Origin: CALGFI01 sp963786805
Lineage (GTDB): Bacteria; Actinomycetota; UBA4738; HRBIN12
Direction: 5' to 3'
Length of the DNA: 64,000 nt
NCBI GenBank assembly: GCA_963786805.1
Contig: CAWBAK010000007.1
Span: 62,001-126,000, forward strand
Below are positions 57,429 through 64,000 of this stretch, one piece after another (positions within the stretch are counted from its first letter, which is position 1; every line of letters begins with the position of its first letter). Below the pieces are notes generated by a model. That model did no database searches, was not told the origin of the DNA, and saw only the letters and a program-made list of their open reading frames with translations. A program made the position numbers and the translations under genes.

Positions 57429-58526
57429 GTGAACGAGCGCGTGTGGAACTTCTCGCCCGGCCCTGCGATCTTGCCGCGCCACGTGCTGGAACAGGCCAGC
57501 GAGCGCGTGCGCTCGCTCCCCGGTGCCGGCGCCTCGATCCTCGAGGTGAGCCACCGGTCCTCCTCCTTCCGGGCGATCCTGGACGAGGCGGAGTCCAACC
57601 TCCGCGAGCTGCTGGAGGTCCCGGACGAGTACCGGGTGCTGTTCCTCCAGGGCGGCGCATCACTCCAATTCTCGATGGCGCCGATGAACCTGCTCCGCGG
57701 TTCGGCGCGAACGGCCGCGTACGTCGTGACGGGCTCGTGGGGCGAGAAGGCCGTCGCCGAGGCGCGCAAAGAGGGCGACGTCGTCGTCGTCTGGGACGGC
57801 GGCCCGAGCGGGTATTCGTCGGTGCCCGACCTTGCGCAGCTGAACGTCGCCGACGACTCGGCATATCTGCACGTGACCTCGAACGAGACGATCCAAGGCG
57901 TCGAGCTGCCGGCGGGATCCGAGCCACCGTCGGGCCCGTTCCTGGTCGCGGACACGTCGTCAGACTTCCTCTCGCGGCCGATCCCGCTCGAGCGGTACGG
58001 GCTCCTGTACGCCGGGGCTCAGAAGAACGCCGGTCCCGCCGGACTCACGATCGCGCTCATCCGCGAAGACGTCCTGGCGCGGATCCCCGAGGGACTTCCG
58101 TCGATGCTGGACTACCGGACGTTTGCGGAACACCGATCTCTTTACAACACCCCTCCGGTCTTCGCGATCGACGTCCTGATGCTCGTCACGCGCTGGATCC
58201 GCGACGAGGTCGGAGGCCTCGACAAGATGCACGAGCGCAACGGCGAGAAGGCCGCGCTCCTCTACGAGGCGATCGACACGAGCGACGGGTTCTATCGTGG
58301 CCACGCGCGTGCCGAGGCGCGTTCACTCATGAACGTCACCTTCCGCTTGCCGGATGGAACGCTCGATGCCGCGTTCGTGAGCGAGGCGGCCACGAACGGG
58401 TTGCTCGAGCTGAAGGGACACCGGAGCGTCGGTGGGATCCGGGCCTCGATCTACAACGCGATGCCGCTGGAAGGCGTTCGAACGTTGCGGGCGTTCATGG
58501 ACGACTTCCGCCTGCGGAACTCATGA
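57429..58526 (+). CDS. serC: Phosphoserine aminotransferase
   Basis: A 365-residue class V aminotransferase starting at GTG after CGGGAGG. WNFSPGPAILPRHVLEQA, ILEVSHRSSSF, LFLQGGASLQFSM and the PLP lysine in YAGAQKNAGPAGLT are SerC hallmarks; LKGHRSVGGIRASIYNAM ends the small domain. It makes 3-phosphoserine from 3-phosphohydroxypyruvate for serine synthesis. The sequence resembles the E. coli/Bacillus SerC branch rather than the divergent mycobacterial type. Confidence 0.94.
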   Translation: MNERVWNFSPGPAILPRHVLEQASERVRSLPGAGASILEVSHRSSSFRAILDEAESNLRELLEVPDEYRVLFLQGGASLQFSMAPMNLLRGSARTAAYVVTGSWGEKAVAEARKEGDVVVVWDGGPSGYSSVPDLAQLNVADDSAYLHVTSNETIQGVELPAGSEPPSGPFLVADTSSDFLSRPIPLERYGLLYAGAQKNAGPAGLTIALIREDVLARIPEGLPSMLDYRTFAEHRSLYNTPPVFAIDVLMLVTRWIRDEVGGLDKMHERNGEKAALLYEAIDTSDGFYRGHARAEARSLMNVTFRLPDGTLDAAFVSEAATNGLLELKGHRSVGGIRASIYNAMPLEGVRTLRAFMDDFRLRNS

Positions 58527-58533
58527 AGGGGAA

Positions 58534-58584
58534 ACGCCGGAGCCGGTCGATGGGGGGCTAGGGCCCAACTCCCGGCTCCGGCGT
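58534..58584. terminator. Bidirectional terminator between serC and the convergent small gene
   Basis: 13-bp perfect stem ACGCCGGAGCCGG and CCGGCTCCGGCGT with a 25-base loop. It overlaps the 3' end of the minus-strand gene. Confidence 0.6.
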
Positions 58585-58797
58585 CGCTGTGTCGATCGCT
58601 CGGTAGGCCTCGGACTCGTGCGGAGAAAGAAGCTGGGCGCTGGGGTTGTCGATCACACCGCCCGACGTGATGGGGGTCCAGACCCACCGGCCTGCGCGCA
58701 GGTACGCGCAGCCGCGGTCGAGACGGTCGAGGCGCACACGGAACACCGTGCCTTCGAGCCGGTAGTAGCGCTCTTGGAGCCGGACCTCCACATCCAT
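58558..58797 (-). CDS. Hypothetical small protein, 79 aa
   Basis: Not recognised. ATG at 58797 is 7 bases after GGGAGGAG. MDVEVRLQERYYRLEGTVFR followed by LDRGCAYLRAGRWVWTPITS suggests a small beta-rich domain with aromatic residues. It lies 72 bases downstream of the 34-residue peptide gene on the same strand and may share its transcript. Confidence 0.62.
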   Translation of the reverse strand: MDVEVRLQERYYRLEGTVFRVRLDRLDRGCAYLRAGRWVWTPITSGGVIDNPSAQLLSPHESEAYRAIDTATPEPGVGP

Positions 58798-58869
58798 CGG
58801 TCGCTCCTCCCGGGGAACGCCGTCATCGGGAGGTGAGGGTTCCCCGGAACCCGCCTCCCTCGTCATGGA

Positions 58870-58974
58870 CTAGTGCTTCGGCCAGCCGGCGCCGCCCGCA
58901 AGCAGCATCGCCGCGATCGTCCCCAGCGTGATCGCCAGGTACCTGGCCCGTGCCTTCCATCCCCCTGCGCGCAT
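58870..58974 (-). CDS. 34-residue peptide with signal-like hydrophobic segment, divergent from XRE-TPR regulator
   Basis: A tiny gene with a near-perfect ribosome site (AAGGAGGAG, 5 bases before the ATG). The product is a basic N-terminus (MRAGGWKARARY), a hydrophobic stretch (LAITLGTIAAMLLAGGA) and a short tail GWPKH. It could be a small membrane protein or a secreted pro-peptide. It is divergent from the XRE-TPR gene at 59086 with 111 bases between, an arrangement known for peptide pheromone and receptor pairs. No homologue is recalled. Confidence 0.6.
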   Translation of the reverse strand: MRAGGWKARARYLAITLGTIAAMLLAGGAGWPKH

Positions 58975-59020
58975 CGGCTCCTCCTTCGTTCCCGATGGCG
59001 CGCAGAATGTAACTATCTGC

Positions 59021-59050
59021 TTGTCTGTGAGCAACTTCGATGGTTAAGTT
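59021..59050 (+). promoter_or_regulatory. Candidate promoter of the XRE-TPR regulator gene
   Basis: TTGTCT (59021-59026) and TAAGTT (59045-59050) with an 18-base spacer, in an AT-richer divergent intergenic region. The leader contains GAGGGGGAGAG before the ATG at 59086. Confidence 0.42.
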
Positions 59051-59085
59051 CGGCACGTCCCCGGCCGAGGTTGAGGGGGAGAGCC

Positions 59086-60372
59086 ATGGAAAAAGACCAG
59101 CTCGGCACCAGGCTGCGCCGCCTCCGCCGGGGCCGGGGGCTGACCCAGCGCCAGCTCGGAGCGCCCCGGTACACGCACGCGTACATCAGCACGATCGAGG
59201 CCGGCCGGCGGCGGCCATCACGCGAGGCCCTCGAGCACTTCGCGTCCAACCTGGGGGTGGACGTGGAGGAGCTCCTCACCGGCCGTTCCCCCGATGTCGA
59301 GCCGCGCTTGCGGCTCAAGCTGCAGGAGGCTCGGATCGCGGTATCCGAGGGCCGGTTCGACGAGGCCGACGGCGAACTCGGCCAGATCGCGCGAGAGGCA
59401 CGGCGCTACCAACTCCCCCGCATCGAAGCGAAGACCGAAGAGATCCGCGGCCTGTGGCTGCAGCGCGTCGGTCGTCCGGAGGACGCGTTGGAGCGATATC
59501 AGCGGGCCGACGAGCTCCTGCAGGAGGAGCCGCCGACGGCAAGAGCGGATGCCGTCGACGGGAAGGCCACCTGCTTCGCGGCGCTCGGCGACGTTCGCTA
59601 CGCGATCTTCCTGCTCGAGAGCCTTCTCGACGAGATCGAGCGCGCCGGCTTGAAGGACCCGGACGCGCTCGGCAGGGTTCACGCAGCACTCACGTACTGG
59701 TATCTGGACCTCGGCCTGATGAGGAAGGCTGCGGGATCGGCGGCGGAGCTCGAACGGCTCGTCCCGCGCGTGTCGGACCCTGCGCGGATCGCGCAGATGC
59801 ACATGAACGTCGCGCGCCAGTATCTGTCCGCCGGCCGCATCGAGGACACGACCGCCTCGCTGCAGCGAGCTGAGGACGCCTACCGGCAGCTTGGGCTCCT
59901 GACCGAGATGGGTGGCGCGCACCTCGCTCGCGGCTACGTGCTCTCGCGGGAGGAGGACCTGGAGGGGGCGAAGCGCGAGCTCGAGGAGGCTCGCATGATC
60001 TTCGAGCGCACGGGCAACACGAAGGACCTGTCCAGGGCGTTGAACGAGCTCGGGCTGGTCGCCCGGCTCGAAGGCGACGTTCACGGCGCGCGCGTCCTCT
60101 TGGAGCGGTCGATCGCGCTCTTGGGAACCGGTGACGACCCGGAGCTCGCCTACGCGCACCTCGAGCTCGGCAAGGTGCTGGTCGAGATCGACTCGGCAGG
60201 AGCGGAGAAACACCTTCGCTCGGCGGTCGAGCTATACGAGCGCACCGAACAGCCGGTGGGGATCGCGGTCTCCTACCGAGTGCTCGGAGACCTGCTCCGT
60301 CTCGCGGGCGACCCGGCGGGAGGTTGCGAGGCCTACCGCAACGGCATCATCGCGGTCGAACCGCTCCTCTGA
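59086..60372 (+). CDS. XRE-family transcriptional regulator with TPR repeats
   Basis: A 428-residue cytoplasmic protein. Residues about 5-65 are an XRE helix-turn-helix (LGTRLRRLRRGRGLTQRQLG; ISTIEAGRRRPSREALEHFA). From about 75 to the end, repeated helix pairs form TPRs, e.g. GRFDEADGELGQIAREARRY, GRPEDALERYQRADELLQEE, GRIEDTTASLQRAEDAYRQL, GDVHGARVLLERSIALLG and AGAEKHLRSAVELYERTEQP. The architecture equals that of RRNPP peptide-sensing regulators (NprR, PlcR, Rgg), although many actinobacterial XRE-TPR proteins have unknown ligands. The divergent small peptide gene makes peptide sensing worth testing. Confidence 0.87.
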   Translation: MEKDQLGTRLRRLRRGRGLTQRQLGAPRYTHAYISTIEAGRRRPSREALEHFASNLGVDVEELLTGRSPDVEPRLRLKLQEARIAVSEGRFDEADGELGQIAREARRYQLPRIEAKTEEIRGLWLQRVGRPEDALERYQRADELLQEEPPTARADAVDGKATCFAALGDVRYAIFLLESLLDEIERAGLKDPDALGRVHAALTYWYLDLGLMRKAAGSAAELERLVPRVSDPARIAQMHMNVARQYLSAGRIEDTTASLQRAEDAYRQLGLLTEMGGAHLARGYVLSREEDLEGAKRELEEARMIFERTGNTKDLSRALNELGLVARLEGDVHGARVLLERSIALLGTGDDPELAYAHLELGKVLVEIDSAGAEKHLRSAVELYERTEQPVGIAVSYRVLGDLLRLAGDPAGGCEAYRNGIIAVEPLL

Positions 60373-60407
60373 GCACCGACTGAGCGCGCCGGCGGCCGGG
60401 GAGCGGG

Positions 60408-61214
60408 CTACGGTGCGACGAGACGCTCCACCAGACGGCGCTGCTCCTCGTCGAACCACGGCGGCTCGCCGGCCGCGGCGTTCGATCGGACGTGCTCCAT
60501 CGAGGAGGTCGCCGGGATCGCGACGTGCACCCGGCGGTCGCTGAGCGTCCATCTCAGGAGCGCCTGCGCCCAGGTCTGAACGCCGAGATCGCGCAGCACA
60601 CCCGGGTCCTTCGGTTCCCGAGCGAGGAGCGCGCCCTCGGCGAACGGGCGCATCGCGATCACACCGATCCCCATCTCCTCCGCGAGCGGAAGGACGTCTC
60701 GCGCGGCCTTGCGCTCGATCGGGTTGTACGGGACCTGAACGCAGTCCACGTGGCCGGTCTGCATGATCTCGATCAGCTCGCCGAACATCGACTCGTTCCA
60801 GTGCGTGGCCCCGATGAGCGCCACGTGGCCTGCTTTGACCTCCTCCTCCAGCCACACGAGGTGTTCCCGCCACGCGACGAGGTTGTGGATCTGCTCGATC
60901 TCGATGCGTCCGCCGAACGCGGCAAGCTGAGCCTCGAACTGCCGGCGGCCCTCCAACAGCGACGGCGTCCAGATCTTCGTCGCGACGATCGCCGATGCCC
61001 GGACCCTCGCCGATCGCAGGGCACGACCGAGCACCTCCTCGGCTCGGCCGTACATCGGAGAGGTGTCGACGAGTCGAACGCCCGCCGCGAAGGCCTCCTC
61101 GACAACGGAGCGGGGACCGTCCTCCACATCGGACGCGACGTCGAAAACGGTCCACGTCCCGAGCCCGATGACGGGGACCTCGAGGTCGGCACGTCCGAAC
61201 GTGCGGAGCTCCAC
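60408..61214 (-). CDS. Aldo/keto reductase
   Basis: A 268-residue enzyme starting at GTG. VIGLGTWTVFD, LVDTSPMYG (Asp, Tyr), IVATKIWTP (Lys) and IEQIHNLVAW (His) give the tetrad, and AIPATSSMEHVRSNAAAGEP the cofactor end. It is shorter than typical AKRs, matching small members of the YdbC-like group. It is 9 bases downstream of the PAC2 gene, so they are co-transcribed. Confidence 0.88.
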   Translation of the reverse strand: MELRTFGRADLEVPVIGLGTWTVFDVASDVEDGPRSVVEEAFAAGVRLVDTSPMYGRAEEVLGRALRSARVRASAIVATKIWTPSLLEGRRQFEAQLAAFGGRIEIEQIHNLVAWREHLVWLEEEVKAGHVALIGATHWNESMFGELIEIMQTGHVDCVQVPYNPIERKAARDVLPLAEEMGIGVIAMRPFAEGALLAREPKDPGVLRDLGVQTWAQALLRWTLSDRRVHVAIPATSSMEHVRSNAAAGEPPWFDEEQRRLVERLVAP

Positions 61215-61223
61215 CGACGACGC

Positions 61224-62090
61224 CTAGTCGCCGTCGGTCGAGCCCTGATCGCGCAGGTACCGCTCGAGCTCCGCCGCGAGGTCCTCGCCGGTCGGCACGT
61301 CCGTCAGATCGCCGACGAGGCCTTCTTCCGCCGCCTCCTCGAGCCGCTTCACGTAGTGCGCCAGGTTCCCGTCCTCGTCGATCGAGTCGCTCACCTCGCG
61401 CTCCCAGGTCCTGGCCGCGAGCTCGATCTGGCCGGTGTCGATCGGGAGCCCGACCAGATCGCGCAGCCGTTCCATCAACGCGTATGCCGCCTTCGGATTC
61501 GTCGACTGCGGCAGGTAGTGAGGGGACGCGGCCCACAGCGAAAGCGCCGGCAGTCCGGCCTTTGCCGCCACGTCGTTCAACACGCCGACGATCCCGGTCG
61601 GCCCCTCGTAGCGCGCCGCAACGACGGCCGGGTGCGATGACCACGACGGGTCTGAAGACGCGGCGCTCACGGGAGAAGAGGTCGTGTGGGGAACGTCGGC
61701 GAGGAACGCGCCGAGTGTGACCACCATCGACGCCTCGATGTCCGAGCACACGCGCAGGATCTGCTCGCAGTAGGTGCGCCACCGTACGTTCGGCTCGATG
61801 CCGAGGAGCATCACCACGTCGCGGTTGCCGGCGCGCGCCCACGAGAACTCGTTCGTGGGCCAATCCACCTGCCGGGTCTCGCCGTCGACCATGCGGACGG
61901 TCGGCCGGTTCACCTGGAAGTCGTAGAACTCCTCCGGATCGATCGCAGCGAAGAGCCGGGCGCTCCACTGCTCGCGGAGTTCGCGCACGGCCGTCGTGGC
62001 GCCCTCGCCTCCGTCGTTCCACCCGGCGAACGCGCAGACCACGACGGGTTCGGAGAGCTTCGGGCGGCCGCGATACTCGATGTGACTCAT
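61224..62090 (-). CDS. PAC2-family protein (proteasome-assembly-chaperone-like)
   Basis: A 288-residue protein. VVVCAFAGWNDGGEGATTAV, the EEFYDFQVNRPTVRM segment and LPALSLWAASPHYLPQSTNP are PAC2 signatures of actinobacteria (Corynebacterium Cgl1923-like). The family resembles eukaryotic proteasome assembly chaperone 2 and archaeal homologues; the bacterial role is not settled. The C-terminus is acidic and helical (EDLAAELERYLRDQ). Confidence 0.9.
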   Translation of the reverse strand: MSHIEYRGRPKLSEPVVVCAFAGWNDGGEGATTAVRELREQWSARLFAAIDPEEFYDFQVNRPTVRMVDGETRQVDWPTNEFSWARAGNRDVVMLLGIEPNVRWRTYCEQILRVCSDIEASMVVTLGAFLADVPHTTSSPVSAASSDPSWSSHPAVVAARYEGPTGIVGVLNDVAAKAGLPALSLWAASPHYLPQSTNPKAAYALMERLRDLVGLPIDTGQIELAARTWEREVSDSIDEDGNLAHYVKRLEEAAEEGLVGDLTDVPTGEDLAAELERYLRDQGSTDGD

Positions 62091-62173
62091 GAGACCCGGC
62101 CGCCGGCGCGCTGGAGGTTCACGGGGACAGTCTCCGGCCCACCGGGCCGGGTGTCACACCCGGTCGGGAGGGT

Positions 62174-62440
62174 TCACGCGTCCGGGCCGTCCTCCAGGGT
62201 GAGCCAGGTCCACCGCCGCATGATCGGGCACGTGAGCGTCCGGGTGACCCCGTCGATCTCCTGGATCGGCCGAAGCACGCGCTTGCCGAGCTCGTCGATG
62301 CTGTCTGCCTCGGCTCGGACCACGACATCGTGCGGGCCGGTCACGACGTTGACGGCAACGACGCCCGGAAGGTCACCGACCAGCCGCGCGACTTGGGCGT
62401 CGGTCCCGACCTGCACCTGGAGCAGGATGAATGCCTCCAT
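62174..62440 (-). CDS. Stand-alone Lrp/AsnC ligand-binding (RAM) domain protein
   Basis: An 88-residue protein consisting only of the alpha/beta RAM domain (MEAFILLQVQVGTDAQVARL; VVTGPHDVVVRAEADSIDEL; IQEIDGVTRTLTCPIM). There is no helix-turn-helix. Such SraA/RAM-only proteins bind amino acids and can modulate full Lrp regulators. The ATG is 6 bases after TAGCGT. Confidence 0.87.
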   Translation of the reverse strand: MEAFILLQVQVGTDAQVARLVGDLPGVVAVNVVTGPHDVVVRAEADSIDELGKRVLRPIQEIDGVTRTLTCPIMRRWTWLTLEDGPDA

Positions 62441-62446
62441 CGCCTC

Positions 62447-62452
62447 ACGCTA
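62447..62452 (-). promoter_or_regulatory. Candidate -10 element (TAGCGT), leaderless
   Basis: TAGCGT ends 6 bases before the ATG at 62440. Confidence 0.47.
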
Positions 62453-62530
62453 CAACCTCGGTCAAGCCCGCCCGCCCGCACGCCGATGCCGGTAGGAGTC
62501 AACCGGTGGCACCTTGTCGGGAGGGAATGG

Positions 62531-64000
62531 GTGTCCGTCCCCGAAGTCGAGACATCTGAATCCCCGGAAGGGAACCCTTCCGGGCGGGCCGGCGACGTCG
62601 GGGAACCGAACGGAAGCGGTCGAGAGGTCGTCGACTACCGAACGCTGATCGAACAGATCCCGGCGATCACGTACACCGAGGTTCACGGTGGGGTCGGCCA
62701 GCGAACCACGTACGTCTCCCCGCAGGCAACGCATATCCTCGGCTACACGCCGCAACAGTTCATCGAGGACCGCCAGCTCTGGCGCACGCTCCGTCATCCC
62801 GCCGACCGCGCGTCGGTGGCGGCGGCCGAGCGCACCGCGGAGATCACCAGGCAGCCGTTCCACGCCGAGTACCGCATGCACGACCGGGCGGGGCGCCAGC
62901 ACTGGTTCCGCGACGACGCCGTCCTGGTCGAGGCCGACGGGGGCACGTTCTGGCAGGGCGTGATGTTCGACGTCACGGCGGAGAAGGAAGCCGAGCAGCA
63001 GGCGCGCGAGGCCGAGCTTCGCTACCGAAGCCTCGTCGAGTCGCTGCCGTGCTTGGTGTACATCGACCAGCTCGACGAGCGCGCCACGAACGTCTACACG
63101 AGCCCGCAGACCGACGCCATGTTCGGGTTCACGCAGCAGGACTGGAACGACGATCCCGACCTGTGGCTCGGCAAGATGGTGCATCCGGAGGACCGGGAAC
63201 GGTGCCGTCTCGCCGAGGCGTATCACACCGAAACTGGAGAGCTCTTCGACGAGACGTACCGCATCCTGCACCGCGACGGGCGGCTCCTCTGGGTGCGGGA
63301 CGTCGCCGTGGTCGTCGAGGACGCCGACGGCATCCCGCTTTACTCCCAGGGATTCCTCCTGGATATCACCTCACAGAAGGAGGCCGAGTCCGAGCTCGAG
63401 CACGCGCTCGAACGCGAGCACGCCCAGGCCGAACACCTGCGGAGCACCGATGCGTTGAAGAACACTCTCCTGCACACGTTGTCGCACGACCTGAAAGACC
63501 CGATCACCGCCGTGCTCGCCGCCACCACCGCACTGAAGCGGCCGGACGTACGGGAGAGCGAGCGACAAGAGCTCCTCGACGGCATGGCCGTTCGCGCGAG
63601 GCGGATGGATCGGCTCCTGGGCGACCTGCTCGACCTCGAGCGCCTGGGGCAGGGGGCCCTAGAGCCTTCGTGGTCCCCGGTCGACGTCGGCGAGCTCGTT
63701 CGCGACGTCGTCGCGGAGAACGACCTGCTCGAGGGACGCGTCGTCGACGTGGACGCCCCGCGGCTCCTCGCGCTGGTCGATCCGGCGAAGGTCGAGCGGG
63801 CGATCGACAACCTCCTGGTGAACGCGGCTCGCCACACGCCGCAGGGAACGCGGATCTGGATCCGGGTCCTCCCGCAGGACGGTGGTGTGCTCGTCTGCGT
63901 CGACGACGAAGGTCCCGGCATCCCGGACGAGCTCAAGGCCTCGATCTTCGAACCCTTCCGCAAGGGCGAAGCAGGAACGCCCGGTTCGGGCATCGGGCTT
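62531..64000 (+). CDS. PAS-domain sensor histidine kinase, 3' end missing
   Basis: GTG at 62531 follows GGGAGGG. The frame stays open to the window edge (490 codons). Two PAS/PAC units are visible (about 38-160 and 165-285: TYVSPQATHILGYTPQQF, HDRAGRQHWFRDDAVLVEAD; NVYTSPQTDAMFGFTQQDW, HRDGRLLWVRDVAVVVED). A HisKA box LLHTLSHDLKDPITAV follows, then the N box ERAIDNLLVNAARHTP and G1 box VDDEGPGIPDELK, ending in the GSGIGL G2 box. No membrane segment is present, so it is a soluble sensor. Its response regulator would lie beyond the window. Confidence 0.9.
   Translation, partial: MSVPEVETSESPEGNPSGRAGDVGEPNGSGREVVDYRTLIEQIPAITYTEVHGGVGQRTTYVSPQATHILGYTPQQFIEDRQLWRTLRHPADRASVAAAERTAEITRQPFHAEYRMHDRAGRQHWFRDDAVLVEADGGTFWQGVMFDVTAEKEAEQQAREAELRYRSLVESLPCLVYIDQLDERATNVYTSPQTDAMFGFTQQDWNDDPDLWLGKMVHPEDRERCRLAEAYHTETGELFDETYRILHRDGRLLWVRDVAVVVEDADGIPLYSQGFLLDITSQKEAESELEHALEREHAQAEHLRSTDALKNTLLHTLSHDLKDPITAVLAATTALKRPDVRESERQELLDGMAVRARRMDRLLGDLLDLERLGQGALEPSWSPVDVGELVRDVVAENDLLEGRVVDVDAPRLLALVDPAKVERAIDNLLVNAARHTPQGTRIWIRVLPQDGGVLVCVDDEGPGIPDELKASIFEPFRKGEAGTPGSGIGL

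Overview
The window is about 64 kb of dense, very GC-rich bacterial chromosome (codon third positions nearly all G or C). The gene set points to an actinobacterium: F420-type LLM and PPOX oxidoreductases, a DUF4242 (SCO4226-type) protein, anti-sigma kinase and STAS antagonist genes, Actinoplanes-type xylose isomerase, a LytR-CpsA-Psr protein and many transcripts that look leaderless. I do not assign a genus. There are no rRNA, tRNA, CRISPR, insertion-sequence or phage signatures. Intergenic stretches are all short (none above about 300 bases).

Layout. 1-5106 (+): a five-gene operon with every junction a 4-base start/stop overlap. It encodes a tandem nitrilase-like protein cut by the window edge, an FCD-type GntR repressor, an allantoinase/hydantoinase-like amidohydrolase, a second nitrilase and an ACMSD-type amidohydrolase, and looks like hydrolytic breakdown of a cyclic amide or ureide. 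5145-13352: mixed secreted and membrane proteins (beta-propeller lipoprotein, Asp-box protein, M15 and M14 peptidases, DUF1345), an SDR, a PPOX enzyme and a small zinc-ribbon protein. 13450-15098: CBS, anti-sigma kinase and STAS genes (stress partner-switching). 15335-20958 (-): an NMT1-type ABC importer with an LLM monooxygenase and a beta-ureidopropionase-type nitrilase, probably pyrimidine/ureide uptake and cleavage that complements the first operon. 21123-30460: an ECF sigma factor with a membrane partner, small conserved proteins, a PAP2 enzyme, secreted LVIVD and GH25 proteins and a NERD protein. 30552-31016: a Bcp peroxiredoxin. 31156-38000 (+): a complete xylose operon (SBP, ATPase, permease, isomerase, mutarotase-like, xylulokinase), convergent with a Gfo/Idh and an SDR gene. 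39878-43431: a translationally coupled CRTAC1-like lipoprotein and vanadium-haloperoxidase-like lipoprotein. 43442-52126: Gfo/Idh, small unknowns, an isolated Flp pilin, a 5'-3' exonuclease, a CHRD protein, a Rieske oxygenase behind a perfect 18-bp palindrome, a membrane protein with a pilin-like tail, an aldo/keto reductase and a PRC-barrel protein. 52258-64000: LCP protein, an unusual receiver-like membrane protein, phosphoesterase/ParB-like pair, S51 peptidase, SerC, an XRE-TPR regulator with a divergent 34-residue peptide gene, AKR, PAC2, a stand-alone Lrp sensor domain and a PAS histidine kinase cut by the right edge.

Six genes carry frame breaks, seven breaks in all, and each is repaired by removing one base. 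This pattern suggests residual insertion errors in the assembly rather than gene decay, so these genes are annotated as CDS with the break noted. The most intriguing candidate system is the XRE-TPR regulator (59086-60372) beside the divergently transcribed small peptide gene (58870-58974), an arrangement resembling peptide-sensing RRNPP loci of Firmicutes.
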